From Lepidonotus clava (taxonomy: Eukaryota; Annelida; Polychaeta; Phyllodocida; Polynoidae): a DNA stretch of 64,000 bases. This document shows positions 1-10,180 of this stretch, in pieces. The position numbers and the translations under genes were made by a program. The first letter of the stretch is position 1, and every line of letters begins with the position of its first letter. A model generated the notes under the pieces. It was not told the origin of the DNA. It did not search any database and saw nothing but the letters and a program-made list of their open reading frames with translations. The stretch is from the NCBI GenBank assembly GCA_936440205.1, contig OW387136.1:33275927-33339926 (forward strand), written 5' to 3'.

Positions 1-480
1 ACCCTTGGAGCCTTTAGTTATAGGGAGAAACGCCACAACCCCTCCCTTAAACCAGTTAGTTCGCTTTTGTCATGAATATAAAACTTTTCTAAAACCCCTC
101 AGAGAGAAACGCCCCGACGACGCCTCTCTGGGTGAGCCTTCACCTACTTTTATTAGGGACCCAAGGTAATGGCTACTGAAGGGCTTGGTTACCCTTAGAG
201 CCTATAGTTAAAGGGAGAAACGCCACAACGCCTCTCTAAAACAAGCTTAGTTCATGTTATTTCAATTATACTTAAAAGATTAAAATAGATAAATAAAACC
301 TTTCCAAAATCCCTCAGAGAGAAACGCCCCGACGACGCCTCTCTGGGTGAGCTTTCACATAGTTTAATAGGGACCCAAGGTAATGGCTACTATAGGGCTT
401 GGTTACCCTTAGAGCCTATAGCTTAGCAGGGAGAAACGTCACAACGCCTCCCTAAACTTATTTTGATGTACTTGAGGACA
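1..480. repeat. Tandem repeat, units of about 190-214 bp
   Basis: Units begin with 'acccttggagcc' or 'acccttagagcc' at 1, 191 and 405. Each contains two related blocks, 'gggagaaacgccacaac' and 'gagaaacgccccgacg', so an older internal duplication lies inside the unit. The array ends just before the LTR-like sequence at 504 and may be the 3' untranslated part of that element. No coding frame is supported. Confidence 0.75.
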
Positions 481-503
481 AGTAAGGACTTAGTGGGGGG
501 TAA

Positions 504-837
504 TGTAACAACGTTAAACTAAAACCAGTTGTTTAATCTCCCCTACCCAATTTTCAGGCATTTGGGTGTATTTTCATGCGTGCTCACGCGTGGATTTCAC
601 GCGTGGATTTCACGCGTGGGTTTCACGCGTGGATTTCACGCCTGACTTCCACGCCTCACCACTTCACTTATGCCTAACTACCAAATATGGTCATATCTTA
701 TCTGATGCATTATGGGTAATCAATTTCCTATAAAAGGCCGAACAGAACTGTATACATTGTCATTTGACCAATAAACCTGGAGCAGTAAACATCATGCCTC
801 TGGTCTTCTTTGCCAGCTACTTCATACCAGCCACTTC
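504..837 (+). mobile_element. LTR-like fossil fragment
   Basis: A G-rich run that could be a polypurine tract lies just before a 'tgtaacaacg' start. Inside are a TATA box ('cctataaaaggc') at about 731-742 and an AATAAA at about 771. This order is typical of an LTR. No internal coding region is visible in the window, so this is at most a partial, broken copy. The right border is uncertain because a minisatellite like one inside the fragment follows it. A host promoter is an alternative reading. Confidence 0.35.
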
Positions 838-1033
838 AGCCGTGGACTTCATGCGTGGATTTCACGCCTGAACTTCACGCCTGGATTTCACGCCTGGATT
901 CCACGCCTGGATTTCACGCCTGACTTTCACGCCTGAATTTCACGCCTGACTTTCACGCCTGGATTTCACGCCTGACTTTCACGCCTGGATTTCACGCCTG
1001 AATTTCACGCCCAGTTTTCCGCCTGAAACTCAT
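573..1033. repeat. Minisatellite of 15-16 bp, two blocks
   Basis: Repeats of 'ttcacgcctggat' and 'ttcacgcgtggat' fill about 573-658 and 838-1033. The first block lies inside the LTR-like fragment and the second follows it. The two blocks use the same unit, so the element may have carried or spread the array. Confidence 0.8.
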
Positions 1034-2177
1034 GCTATCATAAGCAAATAAGAGAAATGCAATAAAACAACAGCCGACATTCATTAAAGCCTCCCGTTTA
1101 TTACAATATATATAGTTGAAATTTAATGCATTTTTCAGTGCAAGATTATAAATTGAGTCAATCAGCGTAAAGACTCAGATTTTGATTGCTCACTCAATTT
1201 ATTGAATAACATACCCGGAAAACACAGTCACACAGTAACAGTGCACCAAATGTTAGCAGCACCTAAGTCTGAGTAAGCTATTTGATAAAGTCAGACGCAG
1301 TTTTAATACCGAATTTCTGAAGTTGTCTCATTGTGTCTTCATTCTCTTGTATCAGAACCCAACCCTTCAGTACATCGCCGGCCATCCAATATGAAGAAAA
1401 CAACGATGACTCAGGTTGGTTATAGCCCTTTGGCATAAATATTATATTCCTACAATTTCATTTTTCTGTGGTAAAATCAAGCGTCGTGATAGTATACATG
1501 CACTCGCAGGGATGCCACTTTTCCTTCTTTTTCCGAATTTCCGGATTTTTGACTGCAGCCAAATTTTCAGGCCTAAGTAATTTCAAGAAAAAAAACATTA
1601 CAATCATATTCTTAAGCAACAGATAGTATTTCTAAAAACACTAAAAGCTCTTTTTAGTGTCAGAATATACATAAAAATTAATGTTATTCTAATCCCTTGA
1701 CTACTTCCTGCTCAAATTGCTGTTTTTCCTGCCTAAAATCCGGAAAGACTGTTTTCAACAATTTTCCGGATTTTTCATGTTAATAGGATGGCATCTCTGC
1801 ACTCGGAGTTTATTGACCCTTTTTTTTCAAGATAGATATAGTATGAACAAAATTAAAGCGATTACAAGATTCATTCTTCTGTCACAGACCTTAAAGATCT
1901 GGAATTGCAGTAATGACAGATGAGTGTAACTTTACAACTTATTACTTGGTGAATGTAACTTTACAACTTATTACTTAAAGCAAGTAATTCAGTAAAACTA
2001 GACAGGCCAGTGGAAAATTTGAGAATAATTAATTGAAATTCAATATATTTCAGTAAAATTTGATATATTTGTCAGCTCATGTGCTGCTGGGCCAGTGGAA
2101 AATAGTGCCAATTTCGTAGACTGTTAATGGTTAAACCCAATACCTTAGTTGTGATCCGTCTCTCCTACCCTTAACAG
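1034..2177. other. Upstream intron of MRPL21, noncoding
   Basis: This AT-rich stretch ends in the acceptor before the first visible MRPL21 exon. Apart from the small hAT-like element at 1507-1799 I see no gene or RNA in it. Earlier MRPL21 exons (the mitochondrial targeting part) must lie left of the window. Confidence 0.6.
1507..1799. mobile_element. hAT-like MITE with 6-bp flanking repeats
   Basis: The left end is 'cagggatgcc' and the right end 'ggcatctctg', a 10-bp inverted pair with one mismatch. Both are flanked by 'cactcg' (1501-1506 and 1800-1805). The CAGGG-type terminus is typical of hAT elements, but those usually duplicate 8 bp, so the family is uncertain. 'Tccggattttt' motifs lie near both ends. 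It has no coding capacity and sits in an intron. Confidence 0.6.
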
Positions 2178-4553
2178 ACACGGTACAGAAGGTCAACGAG
2201 CGCCTGTCTTCCCCGGACGTGGGGCGTCTCTTCGCCGTCATTCACTTCGGCGGGGTACAACGTAAGGTGACCACCGAGGACATCATTATCTTACGTAGCC
2301 ACATCCAAGCGGACGTCGGCGAGCTCATCCGCTTCAACAAGGTACGCCACCTGAGAAGGATTTAGTCTTTTTTTGTCAAGTGTATAGAAAAACAGGGGCG
2401 GATCCACGGATTCTAGAAGGGGAGTGGGAGGGGGTGGGTGGGGCGTCTTTATTAAGATAGCCCCAGCGCTCCCTCGATGGGCGGCAGTTTTACATTAAAA
2501 AAAGTAATATTTCCCCCCCCCCCCCCATGTTTGCATGGCAGTGTTTTAACGATTCATTCATTCTTTATACTGCACACGCGTAAATGTTGATTTTCAAAAT
2601 GCAGTCCTTATAATTGTAAAATTACATATAAGTTTCAATAATCTTATCGTCTTTTAGATTGCTTGGTATATTCTGGTCTTACCGAATTGTTACTTATGCA
2701 TTGAACTATCGTCCTATTGGTTTTAAGAAGGGCAATGTATACACGCTTGTTTAATTTTATCTTAAGGTACTACTCGTAGGTGGGACAGACTTCTCTGTAG
2801 TCGGTCGACCTATACTAAGGTACGAGTTTTAATTTGTTTGCCTAAGCACAATCAAAGTCTATAATCCCTTAGGAATCACCGTCATTTGGCAGTCAGTTCT
2901 TCGGATCATCATTATTCATAGAACCTTTAGATATCGAAAAACTTAATTTACTGTAGAAGAAATAATAGTTCTTCACATGTAACACATTTGAATCATAATC
3001 TTTTCAAACGACTATGGAACGTTTTACAATTATGTGTTTTACATATATCAGGAATAAATGTTGAATGAATAATCATGTTTCCCTTTCAGTGAACGGATGG
3101 TTAAGGTAGAGGGACGAGTCATTGAGAAAACTTTAGAACATACCAAGATTCACTTCAACTACACTGCTCGACGGAATAACAGTAGAATGAAACGTAAGTT
3201 TGGACCTCGTTTTTTTGTCATATTGATAGCAGGGTACTAACCAAGCTCTTAAAGGTGAAACTCAAAGGAAAAAAAGAAAATCCCAAATATAGTAAAAACC
3301 AGATAGTTGTTATATATGTTAAACATAACTTGACTCAAATCAACATATATAGATAATACAATAGTATGAATAAGCTTTTGTTAGGAGTGTGAATACACTC
3401 TCACATCTTATCTCACAAGGCTGTGATGTCATCTAGGCTATAAGCCACAGGGGTATGTGTGTGCAGTCACCCATAGCAAGAGCCTTATCAGCCTGTTCTA
3501 CTGAACCAACAGAGCCAAGATGACATCACATGCACTCAATAGAAGCTACTGTACAATATAGTTTTTGAATATAAATTTTGCTCATATCTATGGTATATTT
3601 GCAGTTTAATCTGTAGGTATGTCTTAAGAAACACATATTCAACATAATGTAGAAATTGAAATTGCCTTTGCGTTTCTCCTTTAAATAGTATTTAAGCATC
3701 ATATCTACAGTATAGACCTTGTGCAGACGTGATCACTTTTTGGTGATCACCACATGGTGATCATGGCCACATGGCTATGAAATAAATACAAGATTTAACA
3801 ATTCCAATTGCTAATTATTATCAATTATGATTCAGGAAGATAATTTAAGTCAATTTGGCGAGGAAAATATATTCTAGATGTTCAAAAATTGCAAATAGTG
3901 CTACTTATGTATTGATCACCAGTATGGCAGAAAGCTTATTTTGAGAGCTGTGACGTCATCTGCACAACATCTATAAGATGTGAATTTTACAAAATTAAAA
4001 TTGCACTGGCCCCTCTCTTTAAAAAGACAAAAAAAAATGACTTAATTTCATTTGTCTGATTGTATTGCCATAAAAAGCTCTTAAATCTAACGATTTTAGG
4101 ATAAGATGTGGTGAAGAGATGTTAAGTGTCTAAACTAAAAGTTTAAAATGGTTTTCCACTCAAATCTTAAACGCATATCGCAGCAAATATTATTGTTCTG
4201 ACTTCCCATGTGATTTATATTGCTTTAGGGGTCAATCTTAAATTCATAAAAACAATTGGTTATTTATTATGATTTTTAAATTCTTTTTAAGATCTTTTCA
4301 AAACATATCCTGATATAGCTCCTTTCGTACAATAATTTAATTCTGGCATACCCAATACTAAGTTGCAATGACTGTTATATCCTTCTTTGACTGAAAATGC
4401 AACTTTTTTGATCACAACGTAATACATGATTGTCACACACTTCTTTCTCGTAATATTCTCTCAAAACCGTTACCTTTTTACCTTGCAGTCATCAAAGAAC
4501 AACAGACGATGGTACGAATAACCAGTATTGATGTACTTCCTCTACAACAATGA
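2178..4553 (+). CDS. MRPL21: Mitochondrial ribosomal protein L21 (bL21m), 3' exons
   Basis: This is a protein of the large subunit of the mitochondrial ribosome, imported into the matrix. Four coding exons are visible: 2178-2341, 2767-2819, 3090-3193 and 4489-4553, each with AG acceptors and GT donors, and the phases join without a break to a TGA at 4551-4553. The joined C-terminal 127 or so residues contain GRLFAVIHFGG, VLLVGGTDFSVVGRPIL, RVIEKT and MVRITSIDVLPL. These match, in order, the beta-rich L21 fold as I remember it from animal MRPL21, including the V-LLVG and VIEKT segments. The N-terminal exons with the transit peptide lie outside the window. The introns are 425, 270 and 1295 bp and hold only small repeats. 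Identification is by motif recall, but the agreement over all four exons is strong. Confidence 0.9.
2392..2535 (+). repeat. Degenerate 'GGGGCGGATCC' dispersed repeat
   Basis: It begins 'caggggcggatccacgg' and continues through a G-rich stretch to 'cagttttacattaaaaaaag' and a C run, inside an MRPL21 intron. A related copy at about 32435-32530 shares the order cggatc, gcgcc/gcgct, then 'ttttacattaaaaaa'. Weaker heads occur near 8055, 43848 and 62440. It is probably a SINE or MITE remnant. Confidence 0.45.
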
Positions 4554-4747
4554 GAAAAATAGGATTATTAGCTTAAAAAAGTGTGAATACCAGAAATATC
4601 TATTATGAGATGAAAATTTGTTTATAACCGACATTCTGGTCCATAAGACAACACCAGTTTCTTCATTCAGTTTTTATTTGAATTGGAAATGAATCTAACA
4701 GTGTACTTGCAATTTCTTTGAATATATAATTATGATATACACGTCAT

Positions 4748-4753
4748 AATAAA
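4748..4753 (+). promoter_or_regulatory. Polyadenylation signal of MRPL21
   Basis: AATAAA lies about 195 bp after the MRPL21 stop, followed by the T/G-rich 'ttttgtttgtatttt'. It gives a short 3' UTR. Confidence 0.65.
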
Positions 4754-5139
4754 TGCATAGCGAACCAAAGTTTTGTTTGTATTTTTACTCAGGATATGAT
4801 ATGCAGCTTTATTGTATCAACGATTCTGTGAAGTTATACTATTTTTGATTGTATAGACAAGAAACACCATTAGAATTAATGTATTTTGCATTGCCGAATG
4901 AAAAACTCTTGTTGAATGAAGCTTCATTTACCAAAAGTTGAGCAACCCCCCCCCCCCCAATTTTCTTAACTGCCTTTTCGCAAAGAGTTGGAAAATGTTC
5001 ATAGGAGAATCCATACCTGGATGTAATCAATGTAATAAAACAAGATAATGAGTTATAGATTTATCACGTGTCATGAAAACTGGTCTCCTGTATTCGCCAT
5101 ACCAATTACACGCTTCTCAAGTCAAGTGGATAACACAAG

Positions 5140-5274
5140 ATGGCGGCATTAGAGCTTGATGTCAGTGTGAACCTAGCCCAAGCACTTGTATGGATATGGT
5201 TAAGCTTGAAAAGATTGGCAAGTCTATTCTTTGCCGTCAAGAAGATGCTAATCATAGCATGGTTAGTGAACTAA
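5140..5274 (+). CDS. Small hydrophobic ORF or first coding exon
   Basis: The start context 'acaagatggcggc' is an excellent Kozak and YY1-type start. The frame reads 44 residues to TAA: an acidic N-terminus (AALELDVSVN), then a strongly hydrophobic stretch with basic residues (LVWIWLSLKRLASLFF, then KKMLIIAWLVN). It could be a membrane anchor or signal anchor. A possible donor ('atg/gttagt') at about 5262 means it may be the first exon of a longer gene, but I found no convincing next exon. It lies about 400 bp after the MRPL21 poly(A) signal on the same strand. I do not recognise the product. Confidence 0.35.
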   Translation: MAALELDVSVNLAQALVWIWLSLKRLASLFFAVKKMLIIAWLVN

Positions 5275-5693
5275 TTTGTGATTTTGATAGGTGTTCGTAG
5301 AGTACCTATAAATAAGAGTAAGTGCAACTGGCCTGGGTTGCTTGTTACCAGCAGGGTCGATAATGCAATGAACAAGGGGGAGTGAAGTGCTCTGGGGCTA
5401 TGGTCTACATAGCCTCCTCCGATAAGCTCGTCTTTTATGTTGTCTTACTGCTCAATAATAAAGGAGTTTTATAACAACGAAACAATAGAGAAAGTCGTTA
5501 ATATGTGTGCAATCTTTGGTACTATCAGACAAGTGAAAGCCTGTAAACATACAAGAAAATGTGGGTCGACTCCTGGGTTGGTATTGTGTCGTCAGATCGA
5601 TTTATTAAAAACGTTTTATTCACAAGTCAGTTACATACAGTAGATTTCAAACCACTAATACTTCCTTCCTAGATGAAACTTATCTGATGCTAT
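5275..5693. other. Noncoding DNA before the LTR element
   Basis: It contains a TATA-like 'cctataaataag' at about 5306. Short ORFs here lack any recognisable domain. It ends in 'gctat' (5689-5693), the left target duplication of the retrotransposon. Confidence 0.5.
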
Positions 5694-5830
5694 TGTAGTG
5701 TCGCAATCGAGCGGGAAACGTCTCGCAGCGCCCCCAGTGTCAAATACTTGCACTAACGCACCTCATGGCGTCCTTCCTGATCGTGAGAGATGTTTCCACT
5801 GAATAAACCCAGTTTCAAGTCATCGCTACC

Positions 5831-5970
5831 GTCTATACACACGAGGTAAAAAACGACCTCGTGCGTATAGTAGGGTGTTATATGCACGAGGTTGTTCTCA
5901 GCCCTCGTGCATAGACTTCTGTGACATTGATGATGAGAGGGACCTCGTGCATATAGCAGAATGGGACACG
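5831..5970. repeat. Subterminal CACGAGG cluster, left end
   Basis: CACGAGG and its complement occur about six times in alternating orientation with 'cgtgcatatag' or 'cgtgcgtatag' spacers. Such subterminal motif clusters are typical transposase-binding regions. Similar clusters stand at 7695-7805 and 12114-12270. Confidence 0.6.
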
Positions 5971-6615
5971 AGGTCTCTTCCCTCTGCCCCCTGCCGCTTC
6001 CCCATTTCCCCTGCCGCTTCCCCCTTTCCCCTGCTGCTTCCCTCTGCCCCCTGCCGCTTCCCCCTTTCCCCTGCCGCTTCCCCCTTTCCCCTGCCGCTTC
6101 CCCCTTTCCCCTGCCGCTTCCCTCTTTCCCCTGCCGCTTCCCCCTTTCCCCTGCCGCTTCCCCCTTTCCCCTGCCGCTTCCCCCTTCCCCCTGCCGCTTC
6201 CCCCTTTCCCCTGCCGCTTACCCCTTTCCCCTGCCGCTTCCCCCTTTCCCCTGCCGCTTCCCCCTGCCCCCTGCCACCTCCCCCTGCCCCCTGCTGCTTC
6301 CCCTATCCCCCCGCCACTCCTCCTGCCCCCTACAGCCTCTCCTTCTCCCCCTGCCGCTTCTTCCTGCCCCCTGCTGCTTCCCCCTGCCGCTTCCCCCTTC
6401 CCCCTGCCACTTCCCCCTTTCCCCTGCCGCCTCCTCCTGTCCCATGCTGCCTCCTCCTGTTCCTTGCCCTCTTTTCTTGTCCCCTGCACCCTTTACCTGT
6501 CCCCTATACTGCCCCTCACGTCTCCTGTCCCCTATCCCCTATCCCCTCCTCCTATCCTGTCCCCTGCAGCCTGCCCCTTTGCCCTGCACCCTCCCCCTTT
6601 TGCCTGCCCCCTCTT
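5971..6615. repeat. 20-bp C-rich minisatellite
   Basis: The unit is 'ccccctttcccctgccgctt', regular from about 6000 to 6260 and more degenerate to 6615. One strand is almost all C and T. Open frames on both strands are repeat by-products. Confidence 0.9.
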
Positions 6616-7386
6616 CCTGAGAGTGGTACATGGTTGGTCACATGGTGGGACAATAAGGGACATGGCTGGTCACAGGGTGGGATGGTGAGGGACACAGCTG
6701 GTCACAGGGTGGGATAGAGAGGAAGGTACATGGTTGGTCACAGGGTGGGACAGTGAGGAAGGTACATGGTTGGTCACAGGGTAGGACAGTGAGGGAGGTA
6801 CATGGTTGGTCACAGGGTAGGACAGCGAGGGAGGTACATGGTTGGTCACAGGGTAGGACAGTGAGGGAGGTACATGGTTGGTCACAGGGTGGGACAAAGA
6901 GGGAGGTACATGGTTGGTCACAGGGTAGGACAGTGAGGGAGGTACATGGTTGGTCACAGGGTAGGACAGTGAGGGAGGTACATGGTTGGTCACAGTGTGG
7001 GAGAAGTGAGGACATACATGGTTGGTCATAAGGTGAGACAATAAAGGAGGTATACATAGAGGGTCACAGGGTGGGTCAGTGAGAGTTGTACATGGTTGGT
7101 CTCAGGTTGGGACAAGGAGGGGGATACATAGTTGGGCAGAGGGTGGGACAGTGATAGAGAAACAGAGTTGGTCACAGGGTGGGAGAAGTAAGAAGATATG
7201 TGGTTGGTCACAGGTTTAGACAGTGAGAGTGGTACATCGTTGTTCACAGGGTGGGACAGTGAGGTAGGTACATGGTTGGTCACAGGGTTTGACTGGAAGG
7301 TAGCTGCTTGGTTGGTCACAGGGTGGGACAAAGAGGGAGGTACATGGTTGGTCACAGGGTAGGATAGTGAGGGAGGAGTGAGTGAG
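6616..7386 (+). repeat. 36-bp minisatellite, forward orientation
   Basis: The unit runs from 'ggtcacagggtaggacagtg' through 'agggaggtacatggtt'. The exact 36-bp period can be read at 6808 to 6844. There are about 21 units, degenerating towards 7386. The array resumes at 7471-7690 and again at 8526-8820. Confidence 0.9.
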
Positions 7387-7470
7387 TGAGTGTTGGGTGT
7401 TTTACGCCGTACCAACAGCCAGGGTCATTTTCACGGCGAAAACCAGTTGGGACGAATTCTGTCAGACAGC
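7387..7470. mobile_element. Short insertion with mollusc-like repeat sequence
   Basis: It interrupts the 36-bp array. It contains 'gtgttttacgccgtacc', 'acagccagggtcattt' and 'tcacggcgaaaacc'; 'cgccgt' and 'cacggcg' form a small inverted pair. I recall very similar dispersed repeats from bivalves and other molluscs. It serves mainly as a taxonomic hint. Confidence 0.4.
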
Positions 7471-7690
7471 GAGGGAGGTACATGGTTGGTTACAGGGTGG
7501 GACAAAGAGGTAGGTACATGGTTGGTCACAGGGTGGGACAGTGAGCGAGGTACATGGATGGTCACAGGGTGGGACAGCAAAGGAGGTACATGGTTGGTCA
7601 CAGGGTGGAACTGCGAGGGAGATACATGGTTGGTCACACGGTGGGACGGTGTGAGAGGTACATGGTTGGTCACAGGGTGGGACAGGGAAG
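7471..7690 (+). repeat. 36-bp minisatellite, forward, second block
   Basis: Six further units of the same 36-bp repeat after the insertion at 7387-7470. It ends at 'ggacagggaagattctatg', where the next CACGAGG cluster begins. Confidence 0.85.
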
Positions 7691-7805
7691 ATTCTATGTA
7701 CACGAGGATTTTCACGAAACACGAGGTTGCAGATCACCCTCGTGCGTATTAAGGACCATAATAGGCACAAGGTCGTTATTTTTGGTAACTTCACGCACGA
7801 GATAA
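7688..7805 (+). repeat. Internal CACGAGG cluster like the element end
   Basis: 'Ggaagattctatgtacacg' followed by CACGAGG motifs matches the reverse complement of the right end (12114-12283) over more than 100 bp with changes. It is therefore probably the true left end of one element copy running to 12283, with 5825-7687 a second related copy or an arrangement joined to it. Confidence 0.5.
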
Positions 7806-7849
7806 GAGAGGAAGGAGAGGGATAGGGCGGGGAAATAGAACAGTTCACT

Positions 7850-8045
7850 TTCAGAGCCGGGAGATGAGACAGGAGAGGGCTGGGAAATGGGGCAGGAGAG
7901 TGCTGGGAGATGGGGCAGGAGAGGGCCGGGAGATGGGGCAGGAGAGGGCCGGGAGATGAGACAGGAGAGGGCTGGGAGATGGGGTAAGAGAGAGCCGGGA
8001 GATGGGGCAGGAGAGGGCCGGGAGATGGGGCAGGAGAGGAGAGAA
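7850..8045. repeat. 23-bp G-rich minisatellite
   Basis: The unit is 'gagggccgggagatggggca' plus 'gga', about eight copies. It is unlike the 36-bp unit in sequence. Confidence 0.85.
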
Positions 8046-8525
8046 AATTGAGAGGCAAGCAGTGGCGGATCTATATAGTGGGAATGGGGGGGTGGGGGGG
8101 GGGCTGGCCTTAATAATGCCCCCCTCCCCCCCTCCTCAGTTAAATTATGTTTGTGGTGGCCCTCCTCTCCTGCACATTAATTTTTTTTGTGTGTGTGTAT
8201 TAACTCATCACATATATATACATGTGCTTTTCATGACGACATAGACCCATTGGCCATCTATGTTGATGGCAATAACATGTTTACATATCAACATTACATT
8301 ATACATATAATATAATAATAAATCTCTTTACAGATTTCATTTGTTCACGTTTTCTATGTAGATGCATTTATTCATCTGTTGTCAAAAACAGTATCAAACA
8401 GGTACCTGTTTTGTTGACATTTTGCATATCATAAGGTAATATTTTCCAGTATGAATATGCTCTATATTTCAGACTTTTCCTAAAAACATCTTTGTCACTG
8501 CAAAGTCCATACACGAGGACTAGCG
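8046..8525. other. Unique spacer with G/C-rich repeat head
   Basis: It starts with a 'gtggcggatctatata' sequence of the GGATCC dispersed family and long G and C runs, then AT-rich DNA. A lone 'tacacgaggac' stands just before the next 36-bp array. No gene is seen. Confidence 0.5.
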
Positions 8526-8820
8526 TGGGACAGTGAGTGAGGTACATTGTTGGTCACGGGGTGGGACAGTAAGGGAGTTACATGTTTGGTCACAGGATGG
8601 GATGGTGAGGGAGGTATGTAGTTGGTCACAGTGTGGGACAGTGAGGGAGGTACATTGTTGGTCACAGGGTGGGGCGGTGAGGGAGGGACATGGTTTTTCA
8701 CAGGTTTGGAAAGTGAGGCAGGTGCACAGTTGGTCACATGATGGGAAAGTGAGCTAGGTGCATGGTTTGTCACAGGGTGAGATAAGTAGGGAGGTCCAAG
8801 GTTGGTCACAGGGTGGTACA
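8526..8820 (+). repeat. 36-bp minisatellite, forward, third block
   Basis: About eight more diverged units of the 'tacatggttggtcacagggt' repeat. This block ends about 100 bp before the same repeat begins in the opposite orientation. Confidence 0.85.
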
Positions 8821-8919
8821 GTATGTGACCAGCTTCCCCCTACCTTCCCCCCTTCTTATCCCGTTTGTGACCATATTCCCCCTCACTTTACAGCCTTCTC
8901 TTTTGTCTTTGTCAAAAAA

Positions 8920-9835
8920 TGTGACAAACCATGTACCTCCCTCACTGTCCAATCCTGTGACCACACATGTTCCTCCATCACTCTCTGTCCCTTTTGAACA
9001 ACAATGTACCTCCCTCACTGTCCCACCCTGTGACCATCCATGTACCTCCCTCACCGTCCTACCTTTTGACCAAACATGCACCTCCCTCACCGTCCCACTC
9101 TGTGCTGAACCATGTACCTCCCTCACTGTCCCACACTGGGACTAACCATATACATCCCTCACTGTCCTACCTTTTGACCAACCATGTACCTCCCTCGCTG
9201 TCCCGTCCTGTAACCAACCATGTGCTTCTCACACTGTCCCACCCTGTAACCAACCATCTTTCCTCCCTCACTCTCGGACCCTGTGACCAACCATGTAACC
9301 CCCTCACTGTCCCACACAGTGACCAACCATGTCCCTCCCTCACTCTCCCATACTGTGACTAACCATGTACCATCCTCACTGTCCCACCCTGTGACCAACC
9401 ATGTACCTCCCTCACTGTCGCACCCTGTGACCAACCATGTACCTCCCTCGCTGTCCCACCCTGTGACCAAGCATGTTCCTCCCTCACTGTCCCACCCTGT
9501 GACCAAGCATGTTCCTCCCTCACTCTCGGACCATGTGACCAACCATGTACCTTCCTCACTGTCCCACACTGTGACCAACCATGTACCCCCCCCCCCCCAC
9601 TGTCCCACACTGTGACCAACCATGTACCTCCCTCGCTGTCCTACTCTGTACTGAACCATGTACCTCCCTCACTATCCCATACTGTGACTAACCATGTACC
9701 TCCCTCACTATCCCATACTGTGACTAACCATGTACCATCCTCACTGTCCCACCCTGTGACCAACCATGTACCTCCCTAGCTGTCCCACCCTGTGACCAAC
9801 CATGTACCTCCCTCATCCTCCTATGCTGTGACCAT
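8920..9835 (-). repeat. 36-bp minisatellite, inverted block
   Basis: About 25 units of the same repeat on the other strand ('accctgtgaccaaccatgta' plus 'cctccctcactgtccc'). Together with 6616-8820 it forms a large inverted arrangement that could fold back on itself. Confidence 0.9.
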
Positions 9836-9889
9836 TTTACCACTTTAACCACTTTACTTCTCCCCCGTTGAGGGCATTCAAGTGGTTCA

Positions 9890-10180
9890 TATGGGGCCAA
9901 CATGGGGAGATGAGGCGGACAAGGGAAGATGAGGGCTGACAGGGAAGATGAGTTCCAACAGGGGGAGATAAATGTTGACACAAAGAACTGAGGGCGAAGA
10001 GAGGTAGACAAGAGCTGACAGGGGTAAATGAGGGCTGTTAGGGGGGAGATGAGGGTCGACAGGAGGAGGTGAGGGTTGACAGGGGTTGATATCAGGCTGA
10101 CATAGGGAGTTGAAGGCCACCACGGCCCTCAACTGACCATCATGGCCTCCACTGACCACAACGGCCCTCTACTGACAGGG
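9890..10180. repeat. Degenerate 'gagggctgacaggg' repeats
   Basis: Loose repeats of 'gatgagggctgacaggg' and then 'ccctcaactgaccatcatgg'. The period is irregular. They connect the inverted 36-bp array to the 23-bp array that follows. Confidence 0.6.

Noticed and set aside
5875-6717. Open frames of up to 280 residues with PLPPFPCRF repeats on both strands
   Set aside because: They are by-products of a 20-bp minisatellite that lacks stops in several frames.
6638-9659. Many frames of 80-200 residues with VTNHVPPSLSHP or GGTWLVTGWDSE repeats
   Set aside because: 36 bp is a multiple of three, so every frame without a stop stays open. The same unit gives different peptides in all frames.
6616-9835. 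Regular 36-bp repeats resembling a CRISPR array
   Set aside because: The units are directly joined with no spacers, in a eukaryotic intron-bearing genome.
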